Assembly (NCBI RefSeq): GCF_000812025.2
Contig: NZ_JWJE02000005.1
Coordinates: 1 to 64,000 of the forward strand
Origin: Bacillus thermotolerans
GTDB lineage: Bacteria; Bacillota; Bacilli; Bacillales; Domibacillaceae
Length of the DNA: 64,000 bases
Direction: 5' to 3'
The position numbers and the translations under genes were made by a program. This document shows positions 36,886-45,017 of this stretch, in pieces (position 1 is the first letter of the stretch; every line of letters begins with the position of its first letter). Below the pieces are notes generated by a model. That model saw only the letters and a program-made list of their open reading frames with translations, was not told the DNA's origin and did no database searches.

Positions 36886-38448
36886 CTAGTAATACTTCCA
36901 TGACCTTTCATACACCTCAATGAGGTTAGGGCGAATCAATGTGTTAGGCTCTAATTCAACCAGCCGCCCGTTCTCATCTTCTATTTGCTGATCTTCATCT
37001 TTTCCAAATTGGGCAAGCGCCGGCAACAGCTCTGTTGTTAAATAGCGGGTTTCTGCCTGAATCTCTATTTCCTCTATTGAAACCGGCTGACGCGAAGCAA
37101 GGACAAACCCCCAGCCGCCAAAGCTCGGAATATCCACATGCAGATTTTGGGTAAAGAGCCCTGTGGATTCGATTGTCTCATTAATCGTCCAGTATACTTG
37201 CGGGGCAAAGACCGGACTTGTTGCCTGTACCATCATCGTCCCTCCAGGCGTCAAATGATTGCGAAGCAAAGAATAAAACTCTATGGTGTAAAGCTTGTTC
37301 AACGATTCATTATTCGGGTCAGGCAAATCTACTATAACTATATCATAGAAGGTTTGCTCCTCTTCAAGAAAGCGGAAAGCATCCTGATGGACCACCTTTA
37401 CTTTCTCATTTGTCAGCGATTGCTCATTCAACTCGGTCAGTAAATGATGTTCATTCGCCAGCTCGACCATCTTAGGATCAAGATCAACGAGTGTGATGGA
37501 CTGGACATCCTTATACTTTAGTAACTCTCTGGCAGCCAGTCCGTCGCCGCCCCCTAAAATAAGCACTCGCTCACGGCTGTCTGCTGCGGCCATCGCCGGG
37601 TGGACGAGCACCTCATGGTAACGATGCTCATCAGAAGAGCTGAATTGCAGCTGGCCATCTAAATAAAGCCGTGTATCTCCCGCTTCGCGCGTTAATATGA
37701 TCTGCTGGTAGTTGGTTTGCTCGGAGTATACGATCGGGTCTTTGTACAGCTTCTGTTCAAAGTGAAAGGCCGCTTCCTCCCCGAATAGAATACCAGCAAT
37801 AATGATGACGAGAAGGAAGCCTCCCGCTCCCGCATGCAGAGTAAACCTAGGAAGCTCCTCTCGAAACTTAATCGCGATCCATAAAGCCACAGCTACGTTG
37901 ATTAGCGCGACGATAAAAGCCGTTTTAACAAGACCAAAATATGGGCGAAGCAGAAACAGGAACAAGAGGCCGCCGATTAAGCCGCCAGCATAGTCGGAAA
38001 AGAGGACTTTGGCCGTGCTTTTACGGAGTGTAACTCCGATATCGTTCGCTTTGCGAATTAAGACAGGCAGTTCTACTCCAGTTAATGTTCCAACCATTAA
38101 GGTGACTCCATATAGGAAAAGAGCATCCGTACCATCCGGGAGATAAGCGGTCACCCCAAACAGGAGCAAGGCTGAAAATCCGCCAATCAACCCAATGCCG
38201 TATTCAATCCAAATAAATGACAGAATCAGCTGCTTTGTAATTCTTTCACTGATATACGCACCAATACCCATGCCCGTGAGAAACAAAGAAATGGTCAGCG
38301 TGTACTGCTTTACTCCATCTCCAAGTATGTAAGAGCCAAGAGCACCGAACAGCACCTCAAAAATGATGCCGCAAATAGAGACAATGCCCGAAGCCCAATA
38401 GATACTATTACTTCTTTTCAATAACTCTTCTTGATGTACCTGTGTCAT
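36886..38448 (-). CDS. Membrane-fused spermidine synthase-like protein
   Basis: The 520-residue protein has about seven transmembrane helices in its first 215 residues and a spermidine-synthase/SAM-methyltransferase-like domain after it (residues 240-490). The SAM-type motif VLILGGGDGLAARELLKY and VDLPDPNNESLNKLYTIEFY are present, as in SpeE. Whether it transfers aminopropyl groups is unknown. It is the last gene of a five-gene operon with PspA and three uncharacterised envelope proteins, so a role at the stressed membrane is more likely than bulk polyamine synthesis. Confidence 0.82.
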   Translation of the reverse strand: MTQVHQEELLKRSNSIYWASGIVSICGIIFEVLFGALGSYILGDGVKQYTLTISLFLTGMGIGAYISERITKQLILSFIWIEYGIGLIGGFSALLLFGVTAYLPDGTDALFLYGVTLMVGTLTGVELPVLIRKANDIGVTLRKSTAKVLFSDYAGGLIGGLLFLFLLRPYFGLVKTAFIVALINVAVALWIAIKFREELPRFTLHAGAGGFLLVIIIAGILFGEEAAFHFEQKLYKDPIVYSEQTNYQQIILTREAGDTRLYLDGQLQFSSSDEHRYHEVLVHPAMAAADSRERVLILGGGDGLAARELLKYKDVQSITLVDLDPKMVELANEHHLLTELNEQSLTNEKVKVVHQDAFRFLEEEQTFYDIVIVDLPDPNNESLNKLYTIEFYSLLRNHLTPGGTMMVQATSPVFAPQVYWTINETIESTGLFTQNLHVDIPSFGGWGFVLASRQPVSIEEIEIQAETRYLTTELLPALAQFGKDEDQQIEDENGRLVELEPNTLIRPNLIEVYERSWKYY

Positions 38449-38461
38449 TTCCTATACTCCA

Positions 38462-38857
38462 TTACGTGATGGACGCGCCAATAACGAACGAAAGACCTAC
38501 AGACACACAGAAGGAAACAAGACCAACTGCAATATTTCGCTCTTTAAGCTGCTCTTCCACCGAGAAACGACGGGTAAATAGCTCAAATAATAAATAAGCA
38601 ATCATTTGAAGAACTATTCCGTACGCCCCCCAAATTAGCGTCTCTACAATCGTATCATTATGAAAAATAGAAAAGGCCAATATGATGCATATCCCAATGA
38701 CTTTGCCGCCGATAGATAATGCGACGGCCCCGTTCCCCTCTTCAATCTCCTGCCAATCCTTATACTTTTTCGTAATAAGTTCAAAAATAAACAAGCCGAC
38801 TACTACAATGAAAACGGCTGCCGCAAAATAAAGAAACGTTAATAAAAACGAGTTCAT
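38462..38857 (-). CDS. DUF350 membrane protein
   Basis: A 131-residue protein with four hydrophobic helices typical of DUF350 (first span FLYFAAAVFIVVVGLFIFELI). AAAGGAG precedes the ATG. DUF350 proteins are recurrent partners of PspA and of the spermidine-synthase-like membrane proteins. It lies 13 bases ahead of that gene. Confidence 0.85.
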   Translation of the reverse strand: MNSFLLTFLYFAAAVFIVVVGLFIFELITKKYKDWQEIEEGNGAVALSIGGKVIGICIILAFSIFHNDTIVETLIWGAYGIVLQMIAYLLFELFTRRFSVEEQLKERNIAVGLVSFCVSVGLSFVIGASIT

Positions 38858-38885
38858 TTTCTTTCTCCTTTACTCAATAACTAAA

Positions 38886-39452
38886 TTATTTTCCTGATCC
38901 TGGTCCGCCACCCCGGAAGAGTGAGCCTCGTCCGCTTGACCCTGAGACAGATCCTCCTGAAGCTCCATAGCCGCCGTAGCAGTCATTATTATAGGCAGAT
39001 CCGCATCGATTGCGCTGAGAACTATCCCAACCGCCGCCAAACATATTCGTGAGCATATGGCCTAGAAGCATGCCCTGGAAGAACCCTGGATTGTAATGAT
39101 TGCGAACAAACTCTTGATCAGACAGCTCGATCAGCGTCTGATTCTGATTATCCGGATTTTCTGTCATAATAACAAATTGATCATCATAAATAAGCACTTG
39201 TCTTCCATTGACATATTTGCCTGTCTCGTCGGGCTCCTGTACCTGGATCAACTCATTGGCTACTTCCTGGACTTGCTGATCTTCAGCTAAGTATACATAC
39301 GTTTCTGCACTATCATAATTGCTGGTAATTACGTCCACAAACGAATAGCGGCTTTCTATGTAATCTTCTATCTGTGATGCCGCCCCGCAGCCGACCAGCA
39401 AACCGGCTGCGGAAACCAGCAAAACAAAGAATAAAACGACTCTTTTATTCAT
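38886..39452 (-). CDS. DUF4247 lipoprotein
   Basis: The 188-residue protein has a signal peptide ending in lipobox LVGC (near residue 23), a central DUF4247 domain and a low-complexity Gly/Ser C-terminus (GASGGSVSGSSGRGSLFRGG). It should be tethered to the outer face of the membrane. The ATG at 39452 has CGGAGTG upstream. Third gene of the PspA operon. Confidence 0.83.
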   Translation of the reverse strand: MNKRVVLFFVLLVSAAGLLVGCGAASQIEDYIESRYSFVDVITSNYDSAETYVYLAEDQQVQEVANELIQVQEPDETGKYVNGRQVLIYDDQFVIMTENPDNQNQTLIELSDQEFVRNHYNPGFFQGMLLGHMLTNMFGGGWDSSQRNRCGSAYNNDCYGGYGASGGSVSGSSGRGSLFRGGGPGSGK

Positions 39453-39482
39453 GGATAACACTCCGATAATAAGGGGAAAGAA

Positions 39483-40154
39483 TTATTCTTTCCCTAATTT
39501 TTTCTTCAGCTCTGCTAACTCCTCATCAATATCACTGTTCTTTTTAAGGGCATCCAGCTCGTCATCAATGCTTCGGGAAGAGGAACGCAAATCATCCGAT
39601 GTTTCAGCTTCCGCTTCGTACTGAAGGACCTTTTCTTCCATACGCTCAAAGCCCCGGCGTGACTCGTCACCTCCCACAGACGACATGGCACGGTTCATCT
39701 TGGTTCTTGTTTTTGCTGATTCGGCGCGTGCTTTCAATGAATCTTTCTTCAGCTGCATCTCTTGGTATTCACGCTTCATTTCATCCAGCTTTTCTCTCAA
39801 TGCCGCCGCATCCTGTTCAGCCTGCTTGTGCGCCCCACGGAAGGAATCCGCTTGGCCTTCATGCACTTTCTTGTCCTCAAGAGCACGGCGGGCGAGGTCT
39901 TCATTTCCTGCCTCTAAAGCGTCAACGGCTTGCTGCTGGCGCTTGGCTGCCATACTTTCGGCATCATTGAGCTTCTTCTTCAGCATTTTTTCATTGGCGA
40001 TTTGTTTAGCGACAGCTGTTTCTGCATCACGGATGTCTGCTGCCATTTCTCTCATAAACTGATCAAGCATCTTTACCGGGTCTTCAGCTTTGTCTAAAGC
40101 AGCGTTTAATTCTGACCCTACATAAGTCTTTACTCGTTTGAAAAATTGAAACAT
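39483..40154 (-). CDS. pspA: PspA/IM30-family envelope stress protein
   Basis: A 223-residue, almost entirely helical, coiled-coil ESCRT-III-like protein. The N-terminus FQFFKRVKTYVGSELNAAL is the amphipathic membrane-binding helix and the remainder consists of charged coiled coil with a DELAELKKKL tail. It polymerises on stressed membranes. AGGAGGAG precedes the ATG. The operon promoter upstream is of the sigma-W type, as for pspA in B. subtilis. Confidence 0.92.
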   Translation of the reverse strand: MFQFFKRVKTYVGSELNAALDKAEDPVKMLDQFMREMAADIRDAETAVAKQIANEKMLKKKLNDAESMAAKRQQQAVDALEAGNEDLARRALEDKKVHEGQADSFRGAHKQAEQDAAALREKLDEMKREYQEMQLKKDSLKARAESAKTRTKMNRAMSSVGGDESRRGFERMEEKVLQYEAEAETSDDLRSSSRSIDDELDALKKNSDIDEELAELKKKLGKE

Positions 40155-40174
40155 ATTATTCTCCTCCTAGTCAG

Positions 40175-40681
40175 TTAGCTTCCTGCTAAAATTTTGAGTT
40201 CGTATTCTTCAATGGTATAACCGTAGCTGACTTCCACTTCACCGCCCCATACCTCAACAGACAAGAAATGTTCGCCCGACTCATCCTCAAAGTCGAAGTA
40301 CTTCACTTCTTTGCCATGCACATTTTGGCTGCGTCCCTCTCCTTTGACATAAGCTGTCCCATGCTCCTCAAGCCTATACTTCCGCCCGTCATGAGTCACT
40401 TGCTTCGGTATAGGTTCATTCAGCGGCAGCTTGACCGTCCGGTACATGCCGAGTTCCAGTTCGTCATCCATTTCGACGCCCAGCCACAAAACTCCTGTTT
40501 CTCCCTGCAGCTGATAGGCATCCCACACAAATCCGCTATCGTTATAGCGAAGCTTTCCTACCACCTGATAATCCTGCAGATCATATGTAACAATATCTCC
40601 GATCCGTAAGTTCGAAACCGTTCTTTTTTCGACTTTCGGCGTTTCCTTCTGTCGATTAAACAGTCTATCAAAAAAACCCAT
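40175..40681 (-). CDS. DUF4178-domain protein, first gene of the PspA operon
   Basis: The 168-residue protein has a short basic N-terminus (GFFDRLFNRQKE) and a beta-rich DUF4178 domain (VSNLRIGDIVTYDLQDYQVVG, then GGEVEVSYGY near the end). Family members occur with PspA, DUF350 and DUF4247. GGGGGTGAACGC precedes the ATG at 40681. No membrane segment; it may act as an adaptor at the membrane. Confidence 0.83.
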   Translation of the reverse strand: MGFFDRLFNRQKETPKVEKRTVSNLRIGDIVTYDLQDYQVVGKLRYNDSGFVWDAYQLQGETGVLWLGVEMDDELELGMYRTVKLPLNEPIPKQVTHDGRKYRLEEHGTAYVKGEGRSQNVHGKEVKYFDFEDESGEHFLSVEVWGGEVEVSYGYTIEEYELKILAGS

Positions 40682-40735
40682 GCGTTCACCCCCGGTTCTC
40701 AGCATCCTTCTGCTGAACTTATTATTTCTCTATGG

Positions 40736-40763
40736 TATACGCTCTTTCTTCCAGAAAGTTTCA
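40736..40763 (-). promoter_or_regulatory. Sigma-W promoter of the PspA operon
   Basis: On the minus strand TGAAAC is followed after exactly 16 bases by CGTATA, matching the sigma-W consensus TGAAAC-N16-CGTA. It is 55 bases ahead of the DUF4178 start. Control of pspA by sigma-W is known in B. subtilis. Confidence 0.85.
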
Positions 40764-40786
40764 TTCGATTTGGAACTTTTGATCTT

Positions 40787-41668
40787 TTAAGGCACAAATA
40801 CATCTATATGCTGCTTGAGCACCTTAAGATTTAGAGGTGTTTGCCCTCCCGCATCTCCGTCTATGTTGACTGCCAGCGGTTTAGAGGATGAGATAACCGC
40901 TTCTTGCGTCCGGAAATAAATCACATCTTTATCCTTTGTGAAATCCCCTCTCAGCAAATTGACTCCGATTCTAGCCAACTGAGGAAGCGACGTATCCTGA
41001 ATGACAAAACAGTGCAACAGACCATCATCCGCCCTTGCCCCTGGGGCTGCCTGTTCAAAACCGGCGGCTGAGCTTGTCAATACAGCCAGAAATAGAACAG
41101 CCGGCCCCGTCCATTGCTGCCCAGAGGATTGAACCGTAATATCAAACGGCTCCTGGTTAACTAATGTTTTCGCTCCTTCAAGAAAGTAAGCCAGCGAACC
41201 GAGCACTGTTTTTTGCTCGGCTGATACTTCCGCCGTCGTCTCAGCAATCTTTCCAAGACCTATAATATTAATGAAGTAACGGTCGTTAACCCTTCCTGTA
41301 TCTACCTTTCTTAACTTTCCCTGCCCGATGACCGCAATCGCTTCTTCCGGTTTAAGCGGGATACGAAGACCATGGGCAAAATCATTCACTGTGCCAAGCG
41401 GGACGACACCAAGCGCAGGGCGATGCTCCTTGCCTCCCATGCCATTGATGGTCTCATTAAGTGTGCCATCTCCTCCGATAGAAATAATGGCATCGTACCC
41501 ATGGATACATGCGTCGGCAGCAAATGCAGTTGCATCTCCCTCCCGCTCTGTATACCGTACATTAGAGTCATATCCGTTATGAGTCAACTGAGCCTTCACC
41601 AGTTCAATATATTTCTCTGCTTCCTCTTTCCCTGAAGAAGGATTAGCAATAATCATCGACTTCTTCAA
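40787..41668 (-). CDS. Diacylglycerol/lipid kinase (YegS/BmrU family)
   Basis: The 293-residue kinase has NPSSGKEEAEKY, the nucleotide motif SIGGDGTLNETINGM and GVVPLGTVNDFAHGL, and a C-terminal acidic NIDGDAGG segment. It should phosphorylate diacylglycerol or another membrane lipid. The TTG start has GGAGGGAGA upstream and overlaps the stop of the preceding small gene, so they are coupled. Confidence 0.88.
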   Translation of the reverse strand: MKKSMIIANPSSGKEEAEKYIELVKAQLTHNGYDSNVRYTEREGDATAFAADACIHGYDAIISIGGDGTLNETINGMGGKEHRPALGVVPLGTVNDFAHGLRIPLKPEEAIAVIGQGKLRKVDTGRVNDRYFINIIGLGKIAETTAEVSAEQKTVLGSLAYFLEGAKTLVNQEPFDITVQSSGQQWTGPAVLFLAVLTSSAAGFEQAAPGARADDGLLHCFVIQDTSLPQLARIGVNLLRGDFTKDKDVIYFRTQEAVISSSKPLAVNIDGDAGGQTPLNLKVLKQHIDVFVP

Positions 41669-41943
41669 TCATTCTCCCTCCTGCCTGTCTTTTTGCTCCT
41701 TTCATCCTCCGTCTGAGACCTTCGCCGGAGGTAAAACATCAGTGTACCCATTTCTTCATTCAGCAGCAGTTCCATCTCCTCTAAGTCTTTCCTCGTAACA
41801 ACAGGATCTTTCTCCGACCAATTAACGATATACACGAAATAAAATTGATGAATGGTACGAAAAATTACATTTGAATGAGGAAATTTATCAAATACTGCCT
41901 TTATATTATAACGACGAGAATACGCCCACTTGACAAGCCTCAC
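41665..41943 (-). CDS. Unknown 92-residue protein coupled to the lipid kinase
   Basis: GTG start behind AGGTGAAGAG. The product has an aromatic middle (FRTIHQFYFVYIVNWSE) and a basic tail. Its final codons carry the ribosome site of the lipid kinase and its stop overlaps that start. This supports a real gene, but no family is recognised. Confidence 0.55.
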   Translation of the reverse strand: MRLVKWAYSRRYNIKAVFDKFPHSNVIFRTIHQFYFVYIVNWSEKDPVVTRKDLEEMELLLNEEMGTLMFYLRRRSQTEDERSKKTGRREND

Positions 41944-41981
41944 CTTCTCTTCACCTGCTTCGCTTCTTTCCTTTTCTATCT

Positions 41982-42005
41982 ATACCCCTTCTGAAGCCTT
42001 TGAAC
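41982..42005 (-). promoter_or_regulatory. Possible sigma-B-like promoter upstream of the lipid kinase pair
   Basis: GTTCAA-N12-GGGTAT on the minus strand resembles a sigma-B site (one mismatch in the -35, short spacer). It lies 39 bases ahead of the small coupled gene. Confidence 0.3.
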
Positions 42006-42161
42006 TCTGTTTATGCTATACTCGACAAAACTACTGTTTAATCCACAAAAATAGTAAAAGGGATTTACACTTTGTCCTAGAAGTTATAAATTATTGATAA
42101 TGACTGATTGTCCCGTATGCAGCCATTGGACGTTACTAATCACTTTGAACGGAGGGATAAC

Positions 42162-42758
42162 ATGGAACAGGCTTATTTCAGCTCAGAGGTTGCCAAAAGT
42201 CTCGGCATCGGAGCTAGTACATTAAGAAAATATGCGTCAGCGCTCGAAGAAGCAGGCTACCATTTTGATAGAGGGATTAATAATTCACGTGTTTTTTATC
42301 AAAAAGACATTATTACCATTCAACGCTTGTTGAAAATGATACATGATCAAAATATGAGTCTCGCAGATGCGGTTGAGCTGGCCATGAAGATGGAGACCCC
42401 CCAAACTCCTCCCGCAGCCCAGCAGGCTGACCAAGCACAGGAAGCACAGGCTCCCGCTTCCCTAAGTAACACGGAAGAACTACATGAAAGAATCAGCCGC
42501 TTAGAAGAACAGCAGGAAACACTTATTGAGGTAAATAAAGAGCTTGTAAGAGAACTTGCTCAATATCAGCGCTGGATGAAGGATAAAATGGAACAGATGG
42601 AGCATCAGGAAATCGCCATTCGAGACCGCTTATTGTTAAACAGCACCCAGCCATCCAATATTAAGAGAGAACCTCCTAAATACCGTATTCCTTCAATCTT
42701 CTCGTATTTAAAGGCGAAATTTAAGAATAAAAAAAATGAAGAAGCGAGCTTTAATTAA
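42162..42758 (+). CDS. MerR-like HTH coiled-coil protein (DUF3967/RacA-like)
   Basis: The 198-residue protein opens with a MerR-type winged helix (YFSSEVAKSLGIGASTLRKY, then SRVFYQKDIITIQRL). A proline/glutamine-rich linker, a coiled coil (SRLEEQQETLIEVNKELVREL) and a basic C-terminus follow. The layout resembles RacA and other MerR-like DNA-binding proteins of Bacillus chromosomes and plasmids. ACGGAGGG precedes the ATG. Whether it anchors DNA or regulates transcription is unknown. Confidence 0.65.
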   Translation: MEQAYFSSEVAKSLGIGASTLRKYASALEEAGYHFDRGINNSRVFYQKDIITIQRLLKMIHDQNMSLADAVELAMKMETPQTPPAAQQADQAQEAQAPASLSNTEELHERISRLEEQQETLIEVNKELVRELAQYQRWMKDKMEQMEHQEIAIRDRLLLNSTQPSNIKREPPKYRIPSIFSYLKAKFKNKKNEEASFN

Positions 42759-42849
42759 GCGGTACATCAGATTGGTGACAAAGCCGGCTGCGTGACTCCC
42801 CCGGCTATAATAATAGAGATTATACCAAAACAGTCATGGAGGAGAAAAA

Positions 42850-42948
42850 GTGCCGTACACAGACGGCAAAGAAAAAGCAAGCGTTTGTCAACAGTCTGAT
42901 GAAGCCAGCTTAAATGACGCGGCTTCATTTTTCTTTGCAGAAGTTTAA
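42850..42948 (+). CDS. Doubtful 32-codon ORF overlapping a terminator
   Basis: GTG at 42850 behind GGAGGAG opens a 32-residue frame (MPYTDGKEKASVCQQSDEAS and onward). Its second half coincides with the terminator at 42899-42934, which argues against a functional mRNA unless this is a leader peptide. Confidence 0.25.
   Translation: MPYTDGKEKASVCQQSDEASLNDAASFFFAEV
42899..42934 (+). terminator. Terminator after the MerR-like gene
   Basis: ATGAAGCC (42899-42906) pairs with GGCTTCAT (42921-42928), followed by TTTTC. It is 140 bases beyond the MerR-like stop. Confidence 0.75.
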
Positions 42949-43005
42949 CCCGCTATGTAAAATGAGTCTAATACTATGCTTATAGAAAAGGGAGTACATA
43001 CGATT

Positions 43006-43803
43006 ATGACGAAAAAAGCGATATTTTTTGATTTAGATGACACACTTGTTAATGACCGAAAAAGCATCCAAACCGCCTTCGATGTTACGTGCGGCGACTT
43101 GGAGCAAGAATATGGAATCAGCAGCCAGGTAATCGAGGCTGCTGTCAGAGAAGCGGCCCGTGAGCAGTACCAGCGCTATTCCTTCTATCCGGTCACACTT
43201 CAGCTCGGCATCAATCCATTTGAAGGTCTTTGGGGAGATTTCGGCGATGTTCATCATTGGCAGCTGAGGCAAATGGGGAAGGATATTAGCGACTACCAGC
43301 TTCAAACCTGGACAAACGGTTTGAAAGCAGCTGGTATCAATGAGGGAGCAGCCTGGGCAAAGGAGCGTTTCCGCGAGGTCCGGCGTTCTTCACCGTTTTT
43401 GTATGAAGAAACTTATAGCGTCCTCGAGCAGCTTAAAGCAGCCGGCCTTCGCCTATTGCTCTTAACCAACGGAGCTCCTTCTCTTCAACTGGAGAAGCTT
43501 AGAATGCTCCCTGAGCTGCCTCCTTACTTTGAGCATATTCTTATTTCAGGAAACTTCGGCTTCGGAAAACCGGATTCAGCCATTTTCCATCATGCGTTGA
43601 AATTGATGGATACAGCTCCTGAGGAAGCAGTTATGGTTGGTGATAATCTAAGCACAGATATACTGGGCGCTACTCGTGTTGGTATGGATTCTATCCTTAT
43701 TGATCACGGCGACGGCCGAATTGTAGAAGGTGCGAAGCCAACTCATACGGTTTCCTCTCTTCAGGAGACTCTTGATGTTATCCAGAAATTAACAAACAAC
43801 TAA
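43006..43803 (+). CDS. HAD-superfamily hydrolase
   Basis: The 265-residue phosphatase has the HAD motifs FFDLDDTL (nucleophile Asp), LLTNGAPSLQLEKL (motif II), GKPDSAIF (motif III Lys) and MVGDNLSTDILGA (motif IV). A helical cap lies between motifs I and II. It resembles YjjG-type nucleotidases or YsaA. Substrate unknown. The ATG at 43006 is chosen; the upstream ribosome site AAGGGAG is somewhat distant (11 bases). Confidence 0.85.
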   Translation: MTKKAIFFDLDDTLVNDRKSIQTAFDVTCGDLEQEYGISSQVIEAAVREAAREQYQRYSFYPVTLQLGINPFEGLWGDFGDVHHWQLRQMGKDISDYQLQTWTNGLKAAGINEGAAWAKERFREVRRSSPFLYEETYSVLEQLKAAGLRLLLLTNGAPSLQLEKLRMLPELPPYFEHILISGNFGFGKPDSAIFHHALKLMDTAPEEAVMVGDNLSTDILGATRVGMDSILIDHGDGRIVEGAKPTHTVSSLQETLDVIQKLTNN

Positions 43804-43876
43804 AAGGTTTCTTTCTCCGTAAATAGGGAATATAAAACAGAACCTATTTATAGAATGAAAAAGGAGAGAGAGAATC

Positions 43877-44332
43877 ATGAACAGCCATATAGAGAACAGA
43901 ACTCCGGAGGAACAGCCGCTTCATGCTTCTAAACTGGATATCCACGTATTTGATCAAAAAGGGAGTTTTCCTTTTAAAGACAAGGACTTATCTTCTAAAC
44001 GAGTCTATGAAGTGCACGACGAAACTTTACGTACACCGCTTGAAAAAGCGGATGTATTTGAACAGTTATTAAATATTCCAAATCAGTGTGAACTTTGGAT
44101 TGTTCCTGTTACGGCGGAAACAACCGCTTTGACGAAGTCTATTCAAGACGAGAAATCTAGTGCCTTGTTTGACATGCTTGCTTCTGTTAAAGACAAAATG
44201 CAGTTTGACCGCACCTTTTTGATTGCCGAAGATGGCGTGTGTGAGGGTGTGTGCGAGCAGCTTAAAGCACTCGGCTATACATTTACAGAGAAGACCACAG
44301 AGGAATTACAAGAGGTAAAGGTAGAATTTTAA
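43877..44332 (+). CDS. Hypothetical protein, 151 residues
   Basis: A soluble acidic protein behind AAAAAGGAGAG, with no recognisable domain. It has two short segments with cysteine (GVCEGVCEQL) late in the chain. A strong terminator follows its stop directly. Confidence 0.65.
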   Translation: MNSHIENRTPEEQPLHASKLDIHVFDQKGSFPFKDKDLSSKRVYEVHDETLRTPLEKADVFEQLLNIPNQCELWIVPVTAETTALTKSIQDEKSSALFDMLASVKDKMQFDRTFLIAEDGVCEGVCEQLKALGYTFTEKTTEELQEVKVEF

Positions 44333-44363
44333 AGCGCTAGGCTTGCGGCCTAGCGCTTTTTTT
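44331..44363. terminator. Bidirectional terminator
   Basis: AAAGCGCTAGGC pairs with GCCTAGCGCTTT around a 5-base loop, then T7 on the plus strand. It also overlaps the 3' end of the convergent DUF421 gene. Confidence 0.9.
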
Positions 44364-44892
44364 GTTCCTTCTTTTGTTTTTCATCGAAGCCAATCACATT
44401 TTGTTTCAACTCATCAGATAGCTGAGCAGATGAGCCAAGTACAGAAATATCTCCATTTGATTCTAATATCACCGCTGTTACTTCCTCCATGGACCCATGC
44501 CCTGCTTTTCGAATCGCTTGAAACAGATCCATTTCCGTAATTCTTTCCTCCTCCATCGCCTTGTTCATGTATTGACGATTATAATAAAGAATTCTCGGAT
44601 TAGACTTTACAACCTGATCGATCCCTTTGGATTTTGAAGATGCCCAGGCAACGAGGTATTGCATGTAAATAAGCAATATAAAAGCAGCAACCCCTTCAGC
44701 TAATGGTACTTTTTTATCGAGAAGGATAGTTGACAACGTCGAGCCCAAAGCAACCGTTACAATTAGATCAAAAGCATTCATCTTTGCTAACGTTCTTTTT
44801 CCGGAAACCCTTAAGAAAAAGACGATAGCACTGTAGGCCAGCACACCAACGATCAGAATTCGCAAAATCGGCTCCCAGCTTTGAAAAAACAT
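44350..44892 (-). CDS. DUF421-domain membrane protein
   Basis: The 180-residue protein has three N-terminal transmembrane helices, the DUF421 signature RVSGKRTLAKMNAFDLIVTVALGS (shown in two overlapping parts: RVSGKRTL and FDLIVTVALGS) and a small alpha/beta C-terminal domain. Relatives YetF and YdfS are spore or membrane proteins in B. subtilis. AAGGCGGAA is upstream. Confidence 0.85.
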   Translation of the reverse strand: MFFQSWEPILRILIVGVLAYSAIVFFLRVSGKRTLAKMNAFDLIVTVALGSTLSTILLDKKVPLAEGVAAFILLIYMQYLVAWASSKSKGIDQVVKSNPRILYYNRQYMNKAMEEERITEMDLFQAIRKAGHGSMEEVTAVILESNGDISVLGSSAQLSDELKQNVIGFDEKQKKEQKKR

Positions 44893-45017
44893 TTACAATT
44901 CCGCCTTTGCTGCATTAATGGTTTACCCTCCCTTTTCCTTTATAAGCCGGGATTAAACCATATATTCACTCATTAAGTCTATCGGACTTTTGGCAAGCGA
45001 TCAGCAAAGAATAGCAT

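Noticed and set aside
42782-42808. AGCCGG...CCGGCT inverted repeat after the MerR-like gene
   Set aside because: Stem is only six base pairs with no U-tract; the better terminator is at 42899-42934.
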